DNA of 64,000 bases from NCBI GenBank assembly GCA_937877455.1, contig CALFIU010000017.1:3700-67699 (forward strand), written 5' to 3'. The notes below the pieces were generated by a model. That model was not told the DNA's origin. It did no database searches and was given only the letters and a program-made list of their open reading frames with translations. Of the stretch, positions 56,228-64,000 are shown piece by piece. This stretch comes from an uncultured Bacteroidales bacterium. GTDB taxonomy: Bacteria > Bacteroidota > Bacteroidia > Bacteroidales > UBA3824. How positions within the stretch are numbered: position 1 is the stretch's first letter; each line of letters begins with the position of its first letter. The position numbers and the translations under genes were made by a program.

Positions 56228-57382
56228 ATGTACATTGCACTTATAATTTGTATCGGTTTGCCATTTTTTATACTATGGCTAACATACAAAAGCCTTATTT
56301 TGAGAAAAATAGGTAGTATAATTTTGGCATACATATTGGCATGTCTGCTCAGTATAACAGGAATTATTGGCGACGATGCAGAATCCCACCGTGTTCAAAT
56401 GGCTGTTGCTCAAGCCACTGTTCCGTTGGCTATACCGTTACTTCTGTTCTCTTCTGACATAAAATCGTGGGCAAAACTTGCACCTTCTTTTATAAAATCA
56501 ACAATATGCGGTTTTTTGGCATGCGCACTATCCATAACGGTTGCTTTTTTAATTTTAGGTAAACACAACAACCAAACTTTTTCGGCAGTTGGCGGCATGT
56601 TAACAGGGCTTTATACTGGTGGTAATGCCAATCTTGCTTCGCTAAAAATTGCACTCGGCGTTGACGATAGCACATATCTTTTGGTTTCAGCATACAGCAC
56701 GGTATCAAGTGCTATATATCTTTTTTTTATACTTACGGTTGGCAAAAACATAGCACGGCTAACAATGCCAAAATTTGACACAACTCAAATAATAAACAAC
56801 AACGATATAGTTTTAGAAAAACATGATAATGAGCTTTTTATGGGACTTTTTAAACGCGACAACCTTCCTGATTTTTTACGTGGATTAATACTAAGTATTT
56901 TAGTTATTGCAATTGGTGCTGCAATTGCTTATCTTGCACCCAAAAATATGTTCCAAACAATTTTTATACTTGCAATAACAATGATTTCTATAGCAGCATC
57001 GTTCAATAAAAGAGTAAGAAAGATAAAACGCACATTTGAATTAGGAACATTTTTTATCATTGTTTTTAGCGTAGCTGTGGCATCGCAAGTAAGTTTAAAA
57101 TCACTAATGGACGTTGATAATCAAATATTTTGGTTTATAATTTTTGCAACACTCACCACGCCAATAATACACATGGTTTTGTGTGCATTATTTAAAGTAG
57201 ATGCAGACACAGCCCTAACCACAAGCATATCTTTGATATGCAGTCCACCATTTGCACCAGTTATGGGAGAGACGTTAAAAAACAAATCGGTAATAGGACC
57301 GGGCATAGCCGTTGGATTGTTTGGTTATGCTGCAGGTACGTATTTTGGATTTGCTATATCAAAAATGCTACTATTACTTTAA
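56228..57382 (+). CDS. DUF819-family membrane protein
   Basis: The 384-residue protein has about ten hydrophobic segments with DUF819 (YjcL-like) features: QATVPLAIPLLLFSSDIKSW, GGMLTGLYTGGNANLASLKIAL and SPPFAPVMGETL. It resembles a secondary transporter of the CPA/BASS kind, but no substrate is known. A TATTTTTG box (56201-56208) lies 19 bp upstream. It is divergent from the CstA-type gene. Confidence 0.85.
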   Translation: MYIALIICIGLPFFILWLTYKSLILRKIGSIILAYILACLLSITGIIGDDAESHRVQMAVAQATVPLAIPLLLFSSDIKSWAKLAPSFIKSTICGFLACALSITVAFLILGKHNNQTFSAVGGMLTGLYTGGNANLASLKIALGVDDSTYLLVSAYSTVSSAIYLFFILTVGKNIARLTMPKFDTTQIINNNDIVLEKHDNELFMGLFKRDNLPDFLRGLILSILVIAIGAAIAYLAPKNMFQTIFILAITMISIAASFNKRVRKIKRTFELGTFFIIVFSVAVASQVSLKSLMDVDNQIFWFIIFATLTTPIIHMVLCALFKVDADTALTTSISLICSPPFAPVMGETLKNKSVIGPGIAVGLFGYAAGTYFGFAISKMLLLL

Positions 57383-57429
57383 CGGAGGTTCTAAAAATAA
57401 ACAAAAAAAAATTATAATTTTTATTACCA

Positions 57430-57909
57430 ATGACACTAAAAGAAATTTTTGTAGGAAAAACCGAAAATAGTACAATACAACTATTTCGCAACATTATAGT
57501 TGAGGCTTCAAGAATAGGAATTAATATGTTGGTTTTATGGTTTGTATATTACATTGTACTAAATCAAACCGACCAAAGCAACGACAAACTTTTAACAACC
57601 ATAAGCACCGTTGTTGCTTCAATGGTATCGGGAATTGCCAATTATATTTTTTCAACAATTTGGGTATTTCACAAACGACAAAAAAACAACAACATATCAA
57701 GATTTGTGGTTTTCACACTCATTGGTGCGGTTGGACTTGCTCTCAACGCAGCAATTACCGTTGTATTTAAAACTTACATAGGATTATACTTGTTTATCAG
57801 CAATATAATAGCACAAATCGTTGTATTTTTCTTCAACTTTTTTATGCGTAAATACATTGTTTATACCAAAATGAGCAATGCGACAGACGAAAAAACCGAA
57901 TCGAAATAA
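57430..57909 (+). CDS. GtrA-family membrane protein
   Basis: The 159-residue protein has four hydrophobic segments in the GtrA arrangement (VSGIANYIFSTIWVFHKR, FVVFTLIGAVGLALNAAIT, FFFNFFMRKYIVY). GtrA proteins help move lipid-linked sugars across the membrane for envelope glycans. It follows the DUF819 gene by 47 bp. A dispersed repeat begins 5 bp after its stop codon. Confidence 0.85.
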   Translation: MTLKEIFVGKTENSTIQLFRNIIVEASRIGINMLVLWFVYYIVLNQTDQSNDKLLTTISTVVASMVSGIANYIFSTIWVFHKRQKNNNISRFVVFTLIGAVGLALNAAITVVFKTYIGLYLFISNIIAQIVVFFFNFFMRKYIVYTKMSNATDEKTESK

Positions 57910-57914
57910 TAAAT

Positions 57915-58020
57915 GGGAATTCTAAAATTAAGTTTTATAGGCGTAAAAATTGAGTTGACTAATTGTTATTGATGATTTTTAAGATTGGCATACAACGCAG
58001 AAAAAGCAATTTTTAGCACC
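57915..58020 (+). repeat. Dispersed non-coding repeat, 106 bp, copy A
   Basis: This block aligns along its whole length, with small gaps, to the reverse complement of 60229-60347. A 27-bp core (57990-58016) is identical. It fills the gap between the convergent GtrA and PorV/PorQ-family genes. Both ends carry CTAAAA(A)TT-like inverted termini, so it is MITE-like or REP-like. Confidence 0.75.
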
Positions 58021-58024
58021 ACCG

Positions 58025-59083
58025 TTAATTTAGAAAATTAACTTTGAGTGTAAAAACATTAGATTTATAGTCATAACTATCTTTTGATGTATTTAAAAAG
58101 GTGTAATCAAACGAAAAATGCTTAAAAGCAATACCAGCACCACACGAAAACACAAAACTGAAACTTTTACTAAGGTAAAGATTGTTATTTTTTTGAAAAT
58201 CGGTTAATCCACCGCGCAAAAAAACAATACCTTTATAAGAAAACTCACAAGCAAAAAAAGGATTAATCGAAAGCATTTCGCCACTTACAAGATAATTTCG
58301 ATGTCCATCAAAAAAAACAGTTGCACCAGTTTCTGGCGAAATAATAAAATCTTTGATTTTAAACTTATAAGCCACCGAAAAACGCAACGATGGCGGAATA
58401 ATTTCTGTAGAATTTTCGGGAATTGTATTTCCTGTTGAAACAAAGACGCTGTCAAACTGCGATTTATCAACATTCCAAACATCAAAAGTGGAAGTAGCAT
58501 CACGCAAAACAACGCCAGCAGAAAAACTTTTTCGTCGCCACGATGCCGCCAAATCCACGCCAAAACCAACAGCATTAGCAAACTTGCCTTCGTGCCGATA
58601 AATAAGTTTTACACTTGAGCCAACACTTAACCCCCTAATATGCTGAATTTTACGTCCATAAGAAAAAAATATAGCATAATCAGCAACCGAAAAATATGAA
58701 ATACGATCAAAATCCATATTTCCCTCTGCATCAAAAAGTTGTAATGTGTTTTGAATATCATCAACCCCCAAACGCACCAACGATAATCCCAAATCAGAAA
58801 CGGTATCAACAGAATAAGCCGCTGCAACAAAATCATAGTTGGCAAGACCTGAGAAATAATTATCATGAGTTGCCGAAATTTCCAATTTTCCAAAATGTTG
58901 CAAATTGGCTGGATTCCAAAAACTTGCCTCTGCCCCACTCGAAGTTGCAATACAACCACCACCAAGCGATAATGCCCGCGCCCCTGCTCCTATTGATAAA
59001 AAATCATTTCCATATTTAACCACTTGCGAAAAAACAATATGGCATAAAAACAACAATAAAAGCGTAAACAATAACCTTTGCAT
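58025..59083 (-). CDS. PorV/PorQ-family outer-membrane protein
   Basis: From the ATG at 59083 the protein has 352 residues with a signal peptide (ending HIVFSQ) and a FadL/UPF0164-like beta-barrel. The start YGNDFLSIGAGARALSLGGGCIATSSGAEASFWNPANL is the PorV/PorQ-family signature. PorV and PorQ are part of, or linked to, the type IX attachment complex. The family also has members outside it, so this is not proof of PorV function. It is the second T9SS-related gene in the window besides the small tail protein at 19843. Confidence 0.85.
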   Translation of the reverse strand: MQRLLFTLLLLFLCHIVFSQVVKYGNDFLSIGAGARALSLGGGCIATSSGAEASFWNPANLQHFGKLEISATHDNYFSGLANYDFVAAAYSVDTVSDLGLSLVRLGVDDIQNTLQLFDAEGNMDFDRISYFSVADYAIFFSYGRKIQHIRGLSVGSSVKLIYRHEGKFANAVGFGVDLAASWRRKSFSAGVVLRDATSTFDVWNVDKSQFDSVFVSTGNTIPENSTEIIPPSLRFSVAYKFKIKDFIISPETGATVFFDGHRNYLVSGEMLSINPFFACEFSYKGIVFLRGGLTDFQKNNNLYLSKSFSFVFSCGAGIAFKHFSFDYTFLNTSKDSYDYKSNVFTLKVNFLN

Positions 59084-59287
59084 AAAATAACTTTTTGACA
59101 AAAGTAACTAAAAAACAACCGTTTTTTTTATCAAAATGTATTTTTTGATTATTTTAGTAAAATAAAATTAAAAATAACGCTAATAACGATTAAATTTTTA
59201 TACATTTGCGCGGCAAAAGGACATAGATAAAATGGTCTTATATTTGCAAAACAAAAACAGAAAACAATTTTTTATTAACATACAAAA

Positions 59288-60148
59288 ATGTCAGGAATAA
59301 TAAGCAAATTAAAATTTGTTCCAAGTCTTCTCACATGCTCAAGCGCATTTTGCGGTGTTTTGGCTACAATTTTGGCCACCGACGGTGAAAAAAGCTTAAT
59401 ATACGCTTCCTACCTTGTATTTATAGCTTGCATATTCGATTTTAGCGATGGTTTTGCGGCACGATTGCTACATGCACAATCAGAACTTGGCAAACAACTC
59501 GACTCGTTGGCAGATGCAATAAGTTTTGGCGTGGCACCATCGGCCATAATGTATCAACTTTTAAAACAATCACTTAGGCTCAAAGGTAGCCTAACATCGT
59601 TTGAAGGTTGGCAAATAGCAATTTTGATTTGCGCCATCATAATTGCCATATTTTCAATTCTAAGGCTTGCAAAATTCAACATAGACGACGAACAAAAACA
59701 TAGTTTCAAAGGACTCGCCACACCAGCCAATGCAATGCTTGTGGCATCAATTCCGCTTATTAATGCAATGACTCCTGATGATTTTTGGATTTATTCTATA
59801 GCACATGCGCTGTTTAACGCCGATTTTCCATTTACACTAATGGTTGCATTAATAGGTTTGCAAGTTTTTGTATTGTGCGAATGGTTAGTTTTATTACCTA
59901 TAACACTAATTTTTTCAACCCTAATGATAAGCAATCTACCCATGTTTTCTCTTAAAATGAAAACATATAAATATAAAGACAACAAATTGGTTTTCAACTT
60001 CTTAATATTTGCAGTTATAATGATTATATGTTTGCAATGGATTGCAGTTCCAATAATCATTTCGGCATACGTTTGGGTATCGTTTTTCAAATGGCTTGGT
60101 AATCGCCGTAAATCCGAAAAATTAGCACCTCATCAATATAGATTTTAA
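59288..60148 (+). CDS. pssA: CDP-diacylglycerol-serine O-phosphatidyltransferase
   Basis: The 286-residue membrane protein has the CDP-alcohol phosphotransferase motif in full: D54-G55-x2-A58-R59-x8-G68-x3-D72-x3-D76. The surrounding FVPSLLTCSSAFCG start and the several membrane helices fit PssA. It makes phosphatidylserine, the precursor of phosphatidylethanolamine. TACATTTG at 59201-59208 is a fitting -7 box. A strong terminator follows. Confidence 0.92.
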   Translation: MSGIISKLKFVPSLLTCSSAFCGVLATILATDGEKSLIYASYLVFIACIFDFSDGFAARLLHAQSELGKQLDSLADAISFGVAPSAIMYQLLKQSLRLKGSLTSFEGWQIAILICAIIIAIFSILRLAKFNIDDEQKHSFKGLATPANAMLVASIPLINAMTPDDFWIYSIAHALFNADFPFTLMVALIGLQVFVLCEWLVLLPITLIFSTLMISNLPMFSLKMKTYKYKDNKLVFNFLIFAVIMIICLQWIAVPIIISAYVWVSFFKWLGNRRKSEKLAPHQYRF

Positions 60149-60169
60149 GGTTTTAAAGGTTTAAGATAC

Positions 60170-60222
60170 AAAAAGTGGTGCAGAAAAGAGAATTTTACTT
60201 TCTGCACCACTTTTTATTTTTT
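60170..60222 (+). terminator. Intrinsic terminator of pssA
   Basis: AAAAAGTGGTGCAGAAA (60170-60186) pairs with TTTCTGCACCACTTTTT (60199-60215), a perfect 17-bp stem followed by ATTTTTTA. Confidence 0.88.
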
Positions 60223-60228
60223 ATACGA

Positions 60229-60347
60229 GGGTTCTAAAAATTGCTTTTTCTGCGTTGTATTTCAATCTCAAAATGCTCATTTACAATCAGTAAACTGCGC
60301 TTTTTCGATTTCATACGCCTTGAAAAATCTAATTTTTAGTTCTCCCC
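60229..60347 (-). repeat. Dispersed non-coding repeat, 119 bp, copy B
   Basis: Inverted copy of 57915-58020, with the 27-bp core at 60234-60260. It lies between the pssA terminator and the OB-like lipoprotein gene, again between convergent genes. Confidence 0.75.
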
Positions 60348-60367
60348 TTTATAAATCTAAGCAGATT

Positions 60368-60943
60368 TTAATTCAAAAATTTACGACCCTCAACATAATA
60401 AACAGGATAATAATCCTTTCCATTTTTTTCCATCCACTCTTTCATATCAGCAGCCTGCTGCATAACATGATGGCATTGCTCAATAATTTGACAATTTTCT
60501 TGCGACGAGGTATCCTCTGGCATTTTTTCTTTAGCTTGTTGTTCTTGAGCTAAAATTTTTTCCTTTTCAATTTTTTTTACCTTCAAAACACCATTTATTG
60601 CCACATTTTTGTACATCAATTCACGAGGAAATGTGTCAATTTCGCCGCCAACAAATACCTGCATCAACAAAGTAGAATCGTCGTTACCAGCTATAAAACA
60701 TTTTTTTCCTGATCTAACACAAACATGCGACACCTTTCCTGTTATAATAACATCCTTATCTACAAGGTTTTCACCATTTTCCGAAATTTGTTTTGGTGTC
60801 ATAGCACCATCAGGACATACAAATTCTGTTTTGTGGTTTACATTCTTTTCCGCAGCCGATTGTCCACCTTGCGTGCCACATGCCGATAACATTGCAAGCC
60901 CCACAAACACTGCTGCCATAATTTTTCTTCTAAACATATTCAT
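60368..60943 (-). CDS. Lipoprotein with OB-like domain
   Basis: The 191-residue protein has a lipoprotein signal (AMLSACGTQG). Its middle region fits an OB-like fold (KDVIITGKVSHVCVRSGKKCFIAG ... DTFPRELMYKNVAINGVLKV). A charged helical C-terminus with several cysteines follows. TATTTTTG (minus, 60964-60971) lies about 20 bp upstream. Function unknown. Confidence 0.75.
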   Translation of the reverse strand: MNMFRRKIMAAVFVGLAMLSACGTQGGQSAAEKNVNHKTEFVCPDGAMTPKQISENGENLVDKDVIITGKVSHVCVRSGKKCFIAGNDDSTLLMQVFVGGEIDTFPRELMYKNVAINGVLKVKKIEKEKILAQEQQAKEKMPEDTSSQENCQIIEQCHHVMQQAADMKEWMEKNGKDYYPVYYVEGRKFLN

Positions 60944-61130
60944 ATATTATTAAAAATTCGCCACAAAAATAAAAAAAATCTAAAAAAGCAATAACAATTT
61001 TTATAACAACAATTTTTTTTACGTCAAATCAAATGAAATTGACGTGTTTTTTGCAACTTAAGTTCAAGTAAAAAAAACTGCAATTAATCATTTTTGCAAA
61101 TATAATTTTTTTAGTAACAAGAATTTTTCT

Positions 61131-61138
61131 TAGGTTTG
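61131..61138 (+). promoter_or_regulatory. -7 promoter box of the double-VOC gene
   Basis: TAGGTTTG fits TAnnTTTG and lies 47 bp upstream of the start codon at 61186. No TTTG at the ideal distance was found. Confidence 0.4.
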
Positions 61139-61185
61139 CCAAAAAGTTAAAAATAAAAGATTAATAAACAAGAAATAAACATAAA

Positions 61186-62358
61186 ATGGCATTTTTTATC
61201 AGCGGTATTCAGCAAATTGGCGTAGGGGTTGACCATGTTTATGAAGCATGGGATTGGTATAGACAACACTTTGGAAGTGATGTGTTGCTAAGCGATGCCC
61301 CAGGAGAGGCTATTTTTATGCAAACCTACACCGACCACAAACCACAAACTCGCCATACCATATTAAGTTACAACATGCAAGGCGGTGGCGGATTGGAAAT
61401 ATGGCAATACACAAGTAGAAAACCAACACGTGCTAATTTTGAAGTACAAATTGGCGACCTCGGCACATTTGCAGGCAAACTAAAAACACAAAACGCATCC
61501 GCTGCCTACATAAAAATGAAAGATGACGGTGTTAAAATTTGTAGCCCGTTTGGAAAAAATTTTGCAGGGAAAGACCACTTTTTTGTAAAAGACCTTTATG
61601 GAAACTTTTTTGAAGTTGTACAATGTGAAACCATATTTAAAGAAACCAACTCAAAAGTTGGAGGAATATATGGAGCAATAGTTGGCGTAAGCGATATGGA
61701 AAAATCCATTGAGTTTTACAGCCAAATACTCGGGTACGACACTGTAATATACGACAAAACTGGCAGATTTGAAGACTTAGAAAAAATACCTGGTGGCAAC
61801 TGCCAAATACGCCGCGTATTGCTCGGTCATAGTCAAAAACGTAAAGGGCCATTTTCCAACTTTTTAAACGACAGCCAAATAGAATTGATACAAACCCTTA
61901 ATCGCACACCACAAAAAATATACGATTACCAAACACACCTTTGGGGCGATCCGGGATTTATCCAAATATGTTTCGACATACGAAACATGAAAGATTTAAA
62001 AACATTTATCGAAAGCAAAGGTCTAACGTTTACTGCCGACAGCAATCCAGAAGCATACGAAAGCGAAGCAGAAATATTTGATATGGGCGGCGCATCGGGA
62101 CACTTTACATATATTGAAGACCCCGACGGCAACCTCATCGAATTTGTTGAAACATACTACGTTCCGATAGTAAGCAAACTTGGCATTGGACTCAATCTCA
62201 AGAAAAAAGATCCAGAAAAACCATTACCAGACTTTCTCGTTGGCGGTTTAAAGTTTTTGCGTAAAGACAGCTCTTATATCAATTCAAAAACAGCAAAAGA
62301 AAAAAACGAGCAAAGCGATGCTGCTGCACAAAAACTTAAAGAGCAATTAGAAAATTGA
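61186..62358 (+). CDS. Double VOC (glyoxalase-fold) protein
   Basis: The 390-residue protein has two VOC modules, about 8-150 (IQQIGVGVDHVYEAWDWYRQHFG ... DLYGNFFEVVQ) and 160-320 (AIVGVSDMEKSIEFYSQILGYD ... EDPDGNLIEFVE). The histidine and glutamates that bind metal in this superfamily are partly conserved. A charged tail follows. The reaction is unknown; VOC enzymes include lyases, dioxygenases and epimerases. It lies 76 bp before a threonine-synthase-like enzyme, suggesting a shared pathway. Confidence 0.8.
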   Translation: MAFFISGIQQIGVGVDHVYEAWDWYRQHFGSDVLLSDAPGEAIFMQTYTDHKPQTRHTILSYNMQGGGGLEIWQYTSRKPTRANFEVQIGDLGTFAGKLKTQNASAAYIKMKDDGVKICSPFGKNFAGKDHFFVKDLYGNFFEVVQCETIFKETNSKVGGIYGAIVGVSDMEKSIEFYSQILGYDTVIYDKTGRFEDLEKIPGGNCQIRRVLLGHSQKRKGPFSNFLNDSQIELIQTLNRTPQKIYDYQTHLWGDPGFIQICFDIRNMKDLKTFIESKGLTFTADSNPEAYESEAEIFDMGGASGHFTYIEDPDGNLIEFVETYYVPIVSKLGIGLNLKKKDPEKPLPDFLVGGLKFLRKDSSYINSKTAKEKNEQSDAAAQKLKEQLEN

Positions 62359-62434
62359 TTTTTTTAACATAACTTATGCTTGTTTGTTTGCTTAAAATAG
62401 CAAATAAACACATCATAAAAAAACTTAATAAAAA

Positions 62435-63760
62435 ATGAGCGCAAAGTATTATTTTGTATGCAAAAAATGCGGACAAAAAATCAATGGATTTAAAGAATGG
62501 TATGCCGCAGGGCAAAAATGTCCATCATGCGGAAACAATTTTGTAGATACAAAATATAATTCAGACCCGCAAAAACTTAAAAATCTTATTTTTACAAAAG
62601 ACAGAGTAGAAAGTCTATGGCATTACTTCGACTTTCTGCCGCTCGACAACAAAGAAAACATCGTTTCGGCAGGAGAAGGCGTTTCTCCAACCGACCGTTG
62701 GGAATTTCTTGAAGAATTTGCAAAAAAACAATATGGCTTAGACATAAAAGTTTTCGCCATGCGCCATAACTACAACCAAGCAACTCGCACGTTCAAAGAC
62801 ATAGCAGGTACGTTGGCAGCCAGCGTTTTAAAAGAATGTGGAATAACCAATTATGCCGTGGCAAGCACAGGCAATACCGCCAACGCATTTTCACATTATC
62901 TTGCCAAAGCAGGAATAAACCTTTACGTCTTTATGCCAAAAGACGCTGTGGCAGACAACATTGCATCAGTTAGCAGTTACGGACAAAAAGCCGTTGTTGT
63001 GGATGGCGACTACGCCCAAGCAAAAAAAGTTGCAGGAGAATTTTGCGCTGCCAACAACATTATTATGACCATTGGCAACATAGACCCACTTCGCGTGGAA
63101 AGCAAAAAAACATGGGTGTATGAATGGCTTAGAATTGTTGGACAACTACCAGACGTTTACATTCAAGCACTTAGCGGCGGCACTGGTCCAATAGCCGTAG
63201 AAAAAGCATACGACGAGTTGCGCCCTATTGGTATTGCAGACAAAAGTCCTCGTTATATCTCAGCACAACCAAGCCTTTGCGACCCAATGACTCAAGCATG
63301 GGAAAAAGCAAAAGCAAATAATTTTCCCGATGGTTGGCAAAACGATTATCCAAAAATCCAAAATCCCAAAACCATAGTGCAAACATTGGCAACAGGTGTT
63401 CCTGGAACTTACCCTATTATTGCCGATTTGACTAAAAAAAGCGGTGGAGAAATTATTACTGTTAACGAAGATAATCTTGTTGACTACGCAAGGTTAATAA
63501 CCTTTAAAACATTAGAAAAAATTGGACCTGCATCAGCCGTATGTGTAGGTGGATTTTTCAAAGCGTTGAAAAACAACCTTATAAAAAACGGAGAAACAGT
63601 TATGCTCAACCTTGGAGAAGGTGTTGAACGCGCACCCTTCTTCCTCCAAAAAATGGCTTACAACGATAAACCCGTTAAAACCGCATCCGAAATAGAAATG
63701 TTTTCGAGAGAAAAAATCGAATACAAACTTTGGAGAAAAATAATAGAAAATCTTGCATAA
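62435..63760 (+). CDS. Threonine-synthase-like PLP enzyme with zinc ribbon
   Basis: The 441-residue protein has an N-terminal zinc ribbon (C9, C12, C29, C32) and a fold-type II PLP domain. The PLP lysine is K121 in TRTFKDIAG, STGNTANAF is the substrate/phosphate loop and LSGGTGP a glycine loop. It resembles threonine synthase, but true ThrC motifs are only partly met and similar enzymes act on other amino acids, so no gene symbol is given. It follows the double-VOC gene on the same strand and ends before a strong terminator. Confidence 0.82.
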   Translation: MSAKYYFVCKKCGQKINGFKEWYAAGQKCPSCGNNFVDTKYNSDPQKLKNLIFTKDRVESLWHYFDFLPLDNKENIVSAGEGVSPTDRWEFLEEFAKKQYGLDIKVFAMRHNYNQATRTFKDIAGTLAASVLKECGITNYAVASTGNTANAFSHYLAKAGINLYVFMPKDAVADNIASVSSYGQKAVVVDGDYAQAKKVAGEFCAANNIIMTIGNIDPLRVESKKTWVYEWLRIVGQLPDVYIQALSGGTGPIAVEKAYDELRPIGIADKSPRYISAQPSLCDPMTQAWEKAKANNFPDGWQNDYPKIQNPKTIVQTLATGVPGTYPIIADLTKKSGGEIITVNEDNLVDYARLITFKTLEKIGPASAVCVGGFFKALKNNLIKNGETVMLNLGEGVERAPFFLQKMAYNDKPVKTASEIEMFSREKIEYKLWRKIIENLA

Positions 63761-63780
63761 AAATTTTTATTTTATAACAC

Positions 63781-63815
63781 AAAACTGGTTTGTTTTTAAT
63801 GCAAACCAGTTTTTT
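63781..63815 (+). terminator. Intrinsic terminator of the PLP-enzyme gene
   Basis: AAAACTGGTTTG (63781-63792) pairs with CAAACCAGTTTT (63802-63813) followed by TT. The stem is 12 bp without mismatch. Confidence 0.85.
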
Positions 63816-63901
63816 CATATTTTTCTGTAAATATAATAGTATGAGTTTTGGTTTCAACTTATAAGTAACAAAACTTTTCAAAATTCAAATTCATTACTCG
63901 C

Positions 63902-63951
63902 AACGGGCGGACTCGCAAGTCTGCCCCTACACACCATTCTATTTTGGGTGT
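63902..63951 (-). repeat. 50-bp dispersed repeat, copy 2
   Basis: Inverted partner of 47322-47371 with 41 of 50 identical positions. Its core GGGCAGACT-TGCG-AGTCCGCCC is a near-perfect hairpin. Confidence 0.75.
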
Positions 63952-63961
63952 ATATTATAGG

Positions 63962-64000
63962 AGTTGGCGAAAAGGCGGCTTTGCCGCCTTTTCGCCAACT
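63962..64000. repeat. 18-bp perfect G+C-rich inverted repeat at the window edge
   Basis: AGTTGGCGAAAAGGCGGC (63962-63979) and its exact complement (63983-64000) enclose a TTT loop. It may extend beyond the window or be a terminator for a gene to the right. Confidence 0.75.

Noticed and set aside
54703..56334. Longer CstA frame starting at 56334
   Set aside because: The extra 71 residues are not family-like and would overlap the divergent DUF819 gene.

Overview
The window reads as a chromosomal segment of an AT-rich member of the Bacteroidota, most likely order Bacteroidales. Supporting signs are a SusC/SusD pair, proteins linked to the type IX secretion system (a Por-secretion-tail domain and a PorV/PorQ-family protein), a Rho factor with a long Q/K/S-rich insertion, and many promoter-like motifs of the Bacteroidota type (TTTG, about 20 nt, TAnnTTTG). 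No rRNA, tRNA or CRISPR array was recognised. About 50 protein genes are supported, mostly housekeeping, with a few accessory islands.

Layout. 1-2.2 kb: a truncated TonB-dependent receptor preceded by a small Cys/His-rich membrane protein, a likely metal-uptake locus. 2.3-5.7 kb: a large STAND-like NTPase with one membrane segment and about 14 WD40 repeats. 6-9 kb: an RluA-type pseudouridine synthase and MtaB. 9-11.9 kb: two tandem methyl-accepting chemotaxis proteins. 11.9-13.5 kb: an accessory island with an Rpn-family nuclease gene, a truncated duplicate of its 5' end and an IS1595-like transposase remnant. 13.6-15.2 kb: a LysE-type exporter and an esterase. 15.3-17.5 kb: a glycerophospholipid acyltransferase and GpsA. 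17.7-19.5 kb: Rho with a long structured leader. 19.8-23.8 kb: a lone T9SS tail protein, KdsB and a three-gene ABC/DUF4857-like operon. 24-27 kb: a response regulator-PAS-adenylate cyclase fusion and RimO.

27-31.5 kb: a MoxR AAA / DUF5682 (TraB-like) / VWA operon matching the order and sizes of the poorly understood E. coli yehL-yehM-yehP genes. 31.5-40.8 kb: a probable alpha-glucan locus with a structured leader, SusC, SusD, a surface lipoprotein and a divergent GH13 amylase. 41-47.2 kb: an HSDR_N-type protein, a SPOR-like protein, MetY, a SUMF1-fold protein, and a LacI-family regulator followed by three TTTG-N3-CAAA palindromes in front of a DUF3237 gene. 47.5-52.4 kb: Tex, a second pseudouridine synthase and a UPF1/IGHMBP2-type helicase. 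52.4-56.1 kb: UbiA-type prenyltransferase, KdsC, a DUF2520 oxidoreductase and a CstA-family transporter. 56.2-60.1 kb: DUF819, GtrA, PorV/PorQ-family and PssA. 60.3-63.8 kb: an OB-like lipoprotein, a double-VOC protein and a threonine-synthase-like PLP enzyme.

Several genes share pathways although they lie apart: KdsB and KdsC (Kdo for lipid A), GpsA, the acyltransferase and PssA (phospholipids), and the T9SS-linked proteins. The window also holds two dispersed non-coding repeat families, one of 106-119 bp (two copies) and one of 50 bp (two copies), both intergenic and inverted relative to each other. The most promising leads are the YehLMP-like triad, the STAND/WD40 protein, the LacI-type operator array, the dispersed repeats and the Rpn array remnant.
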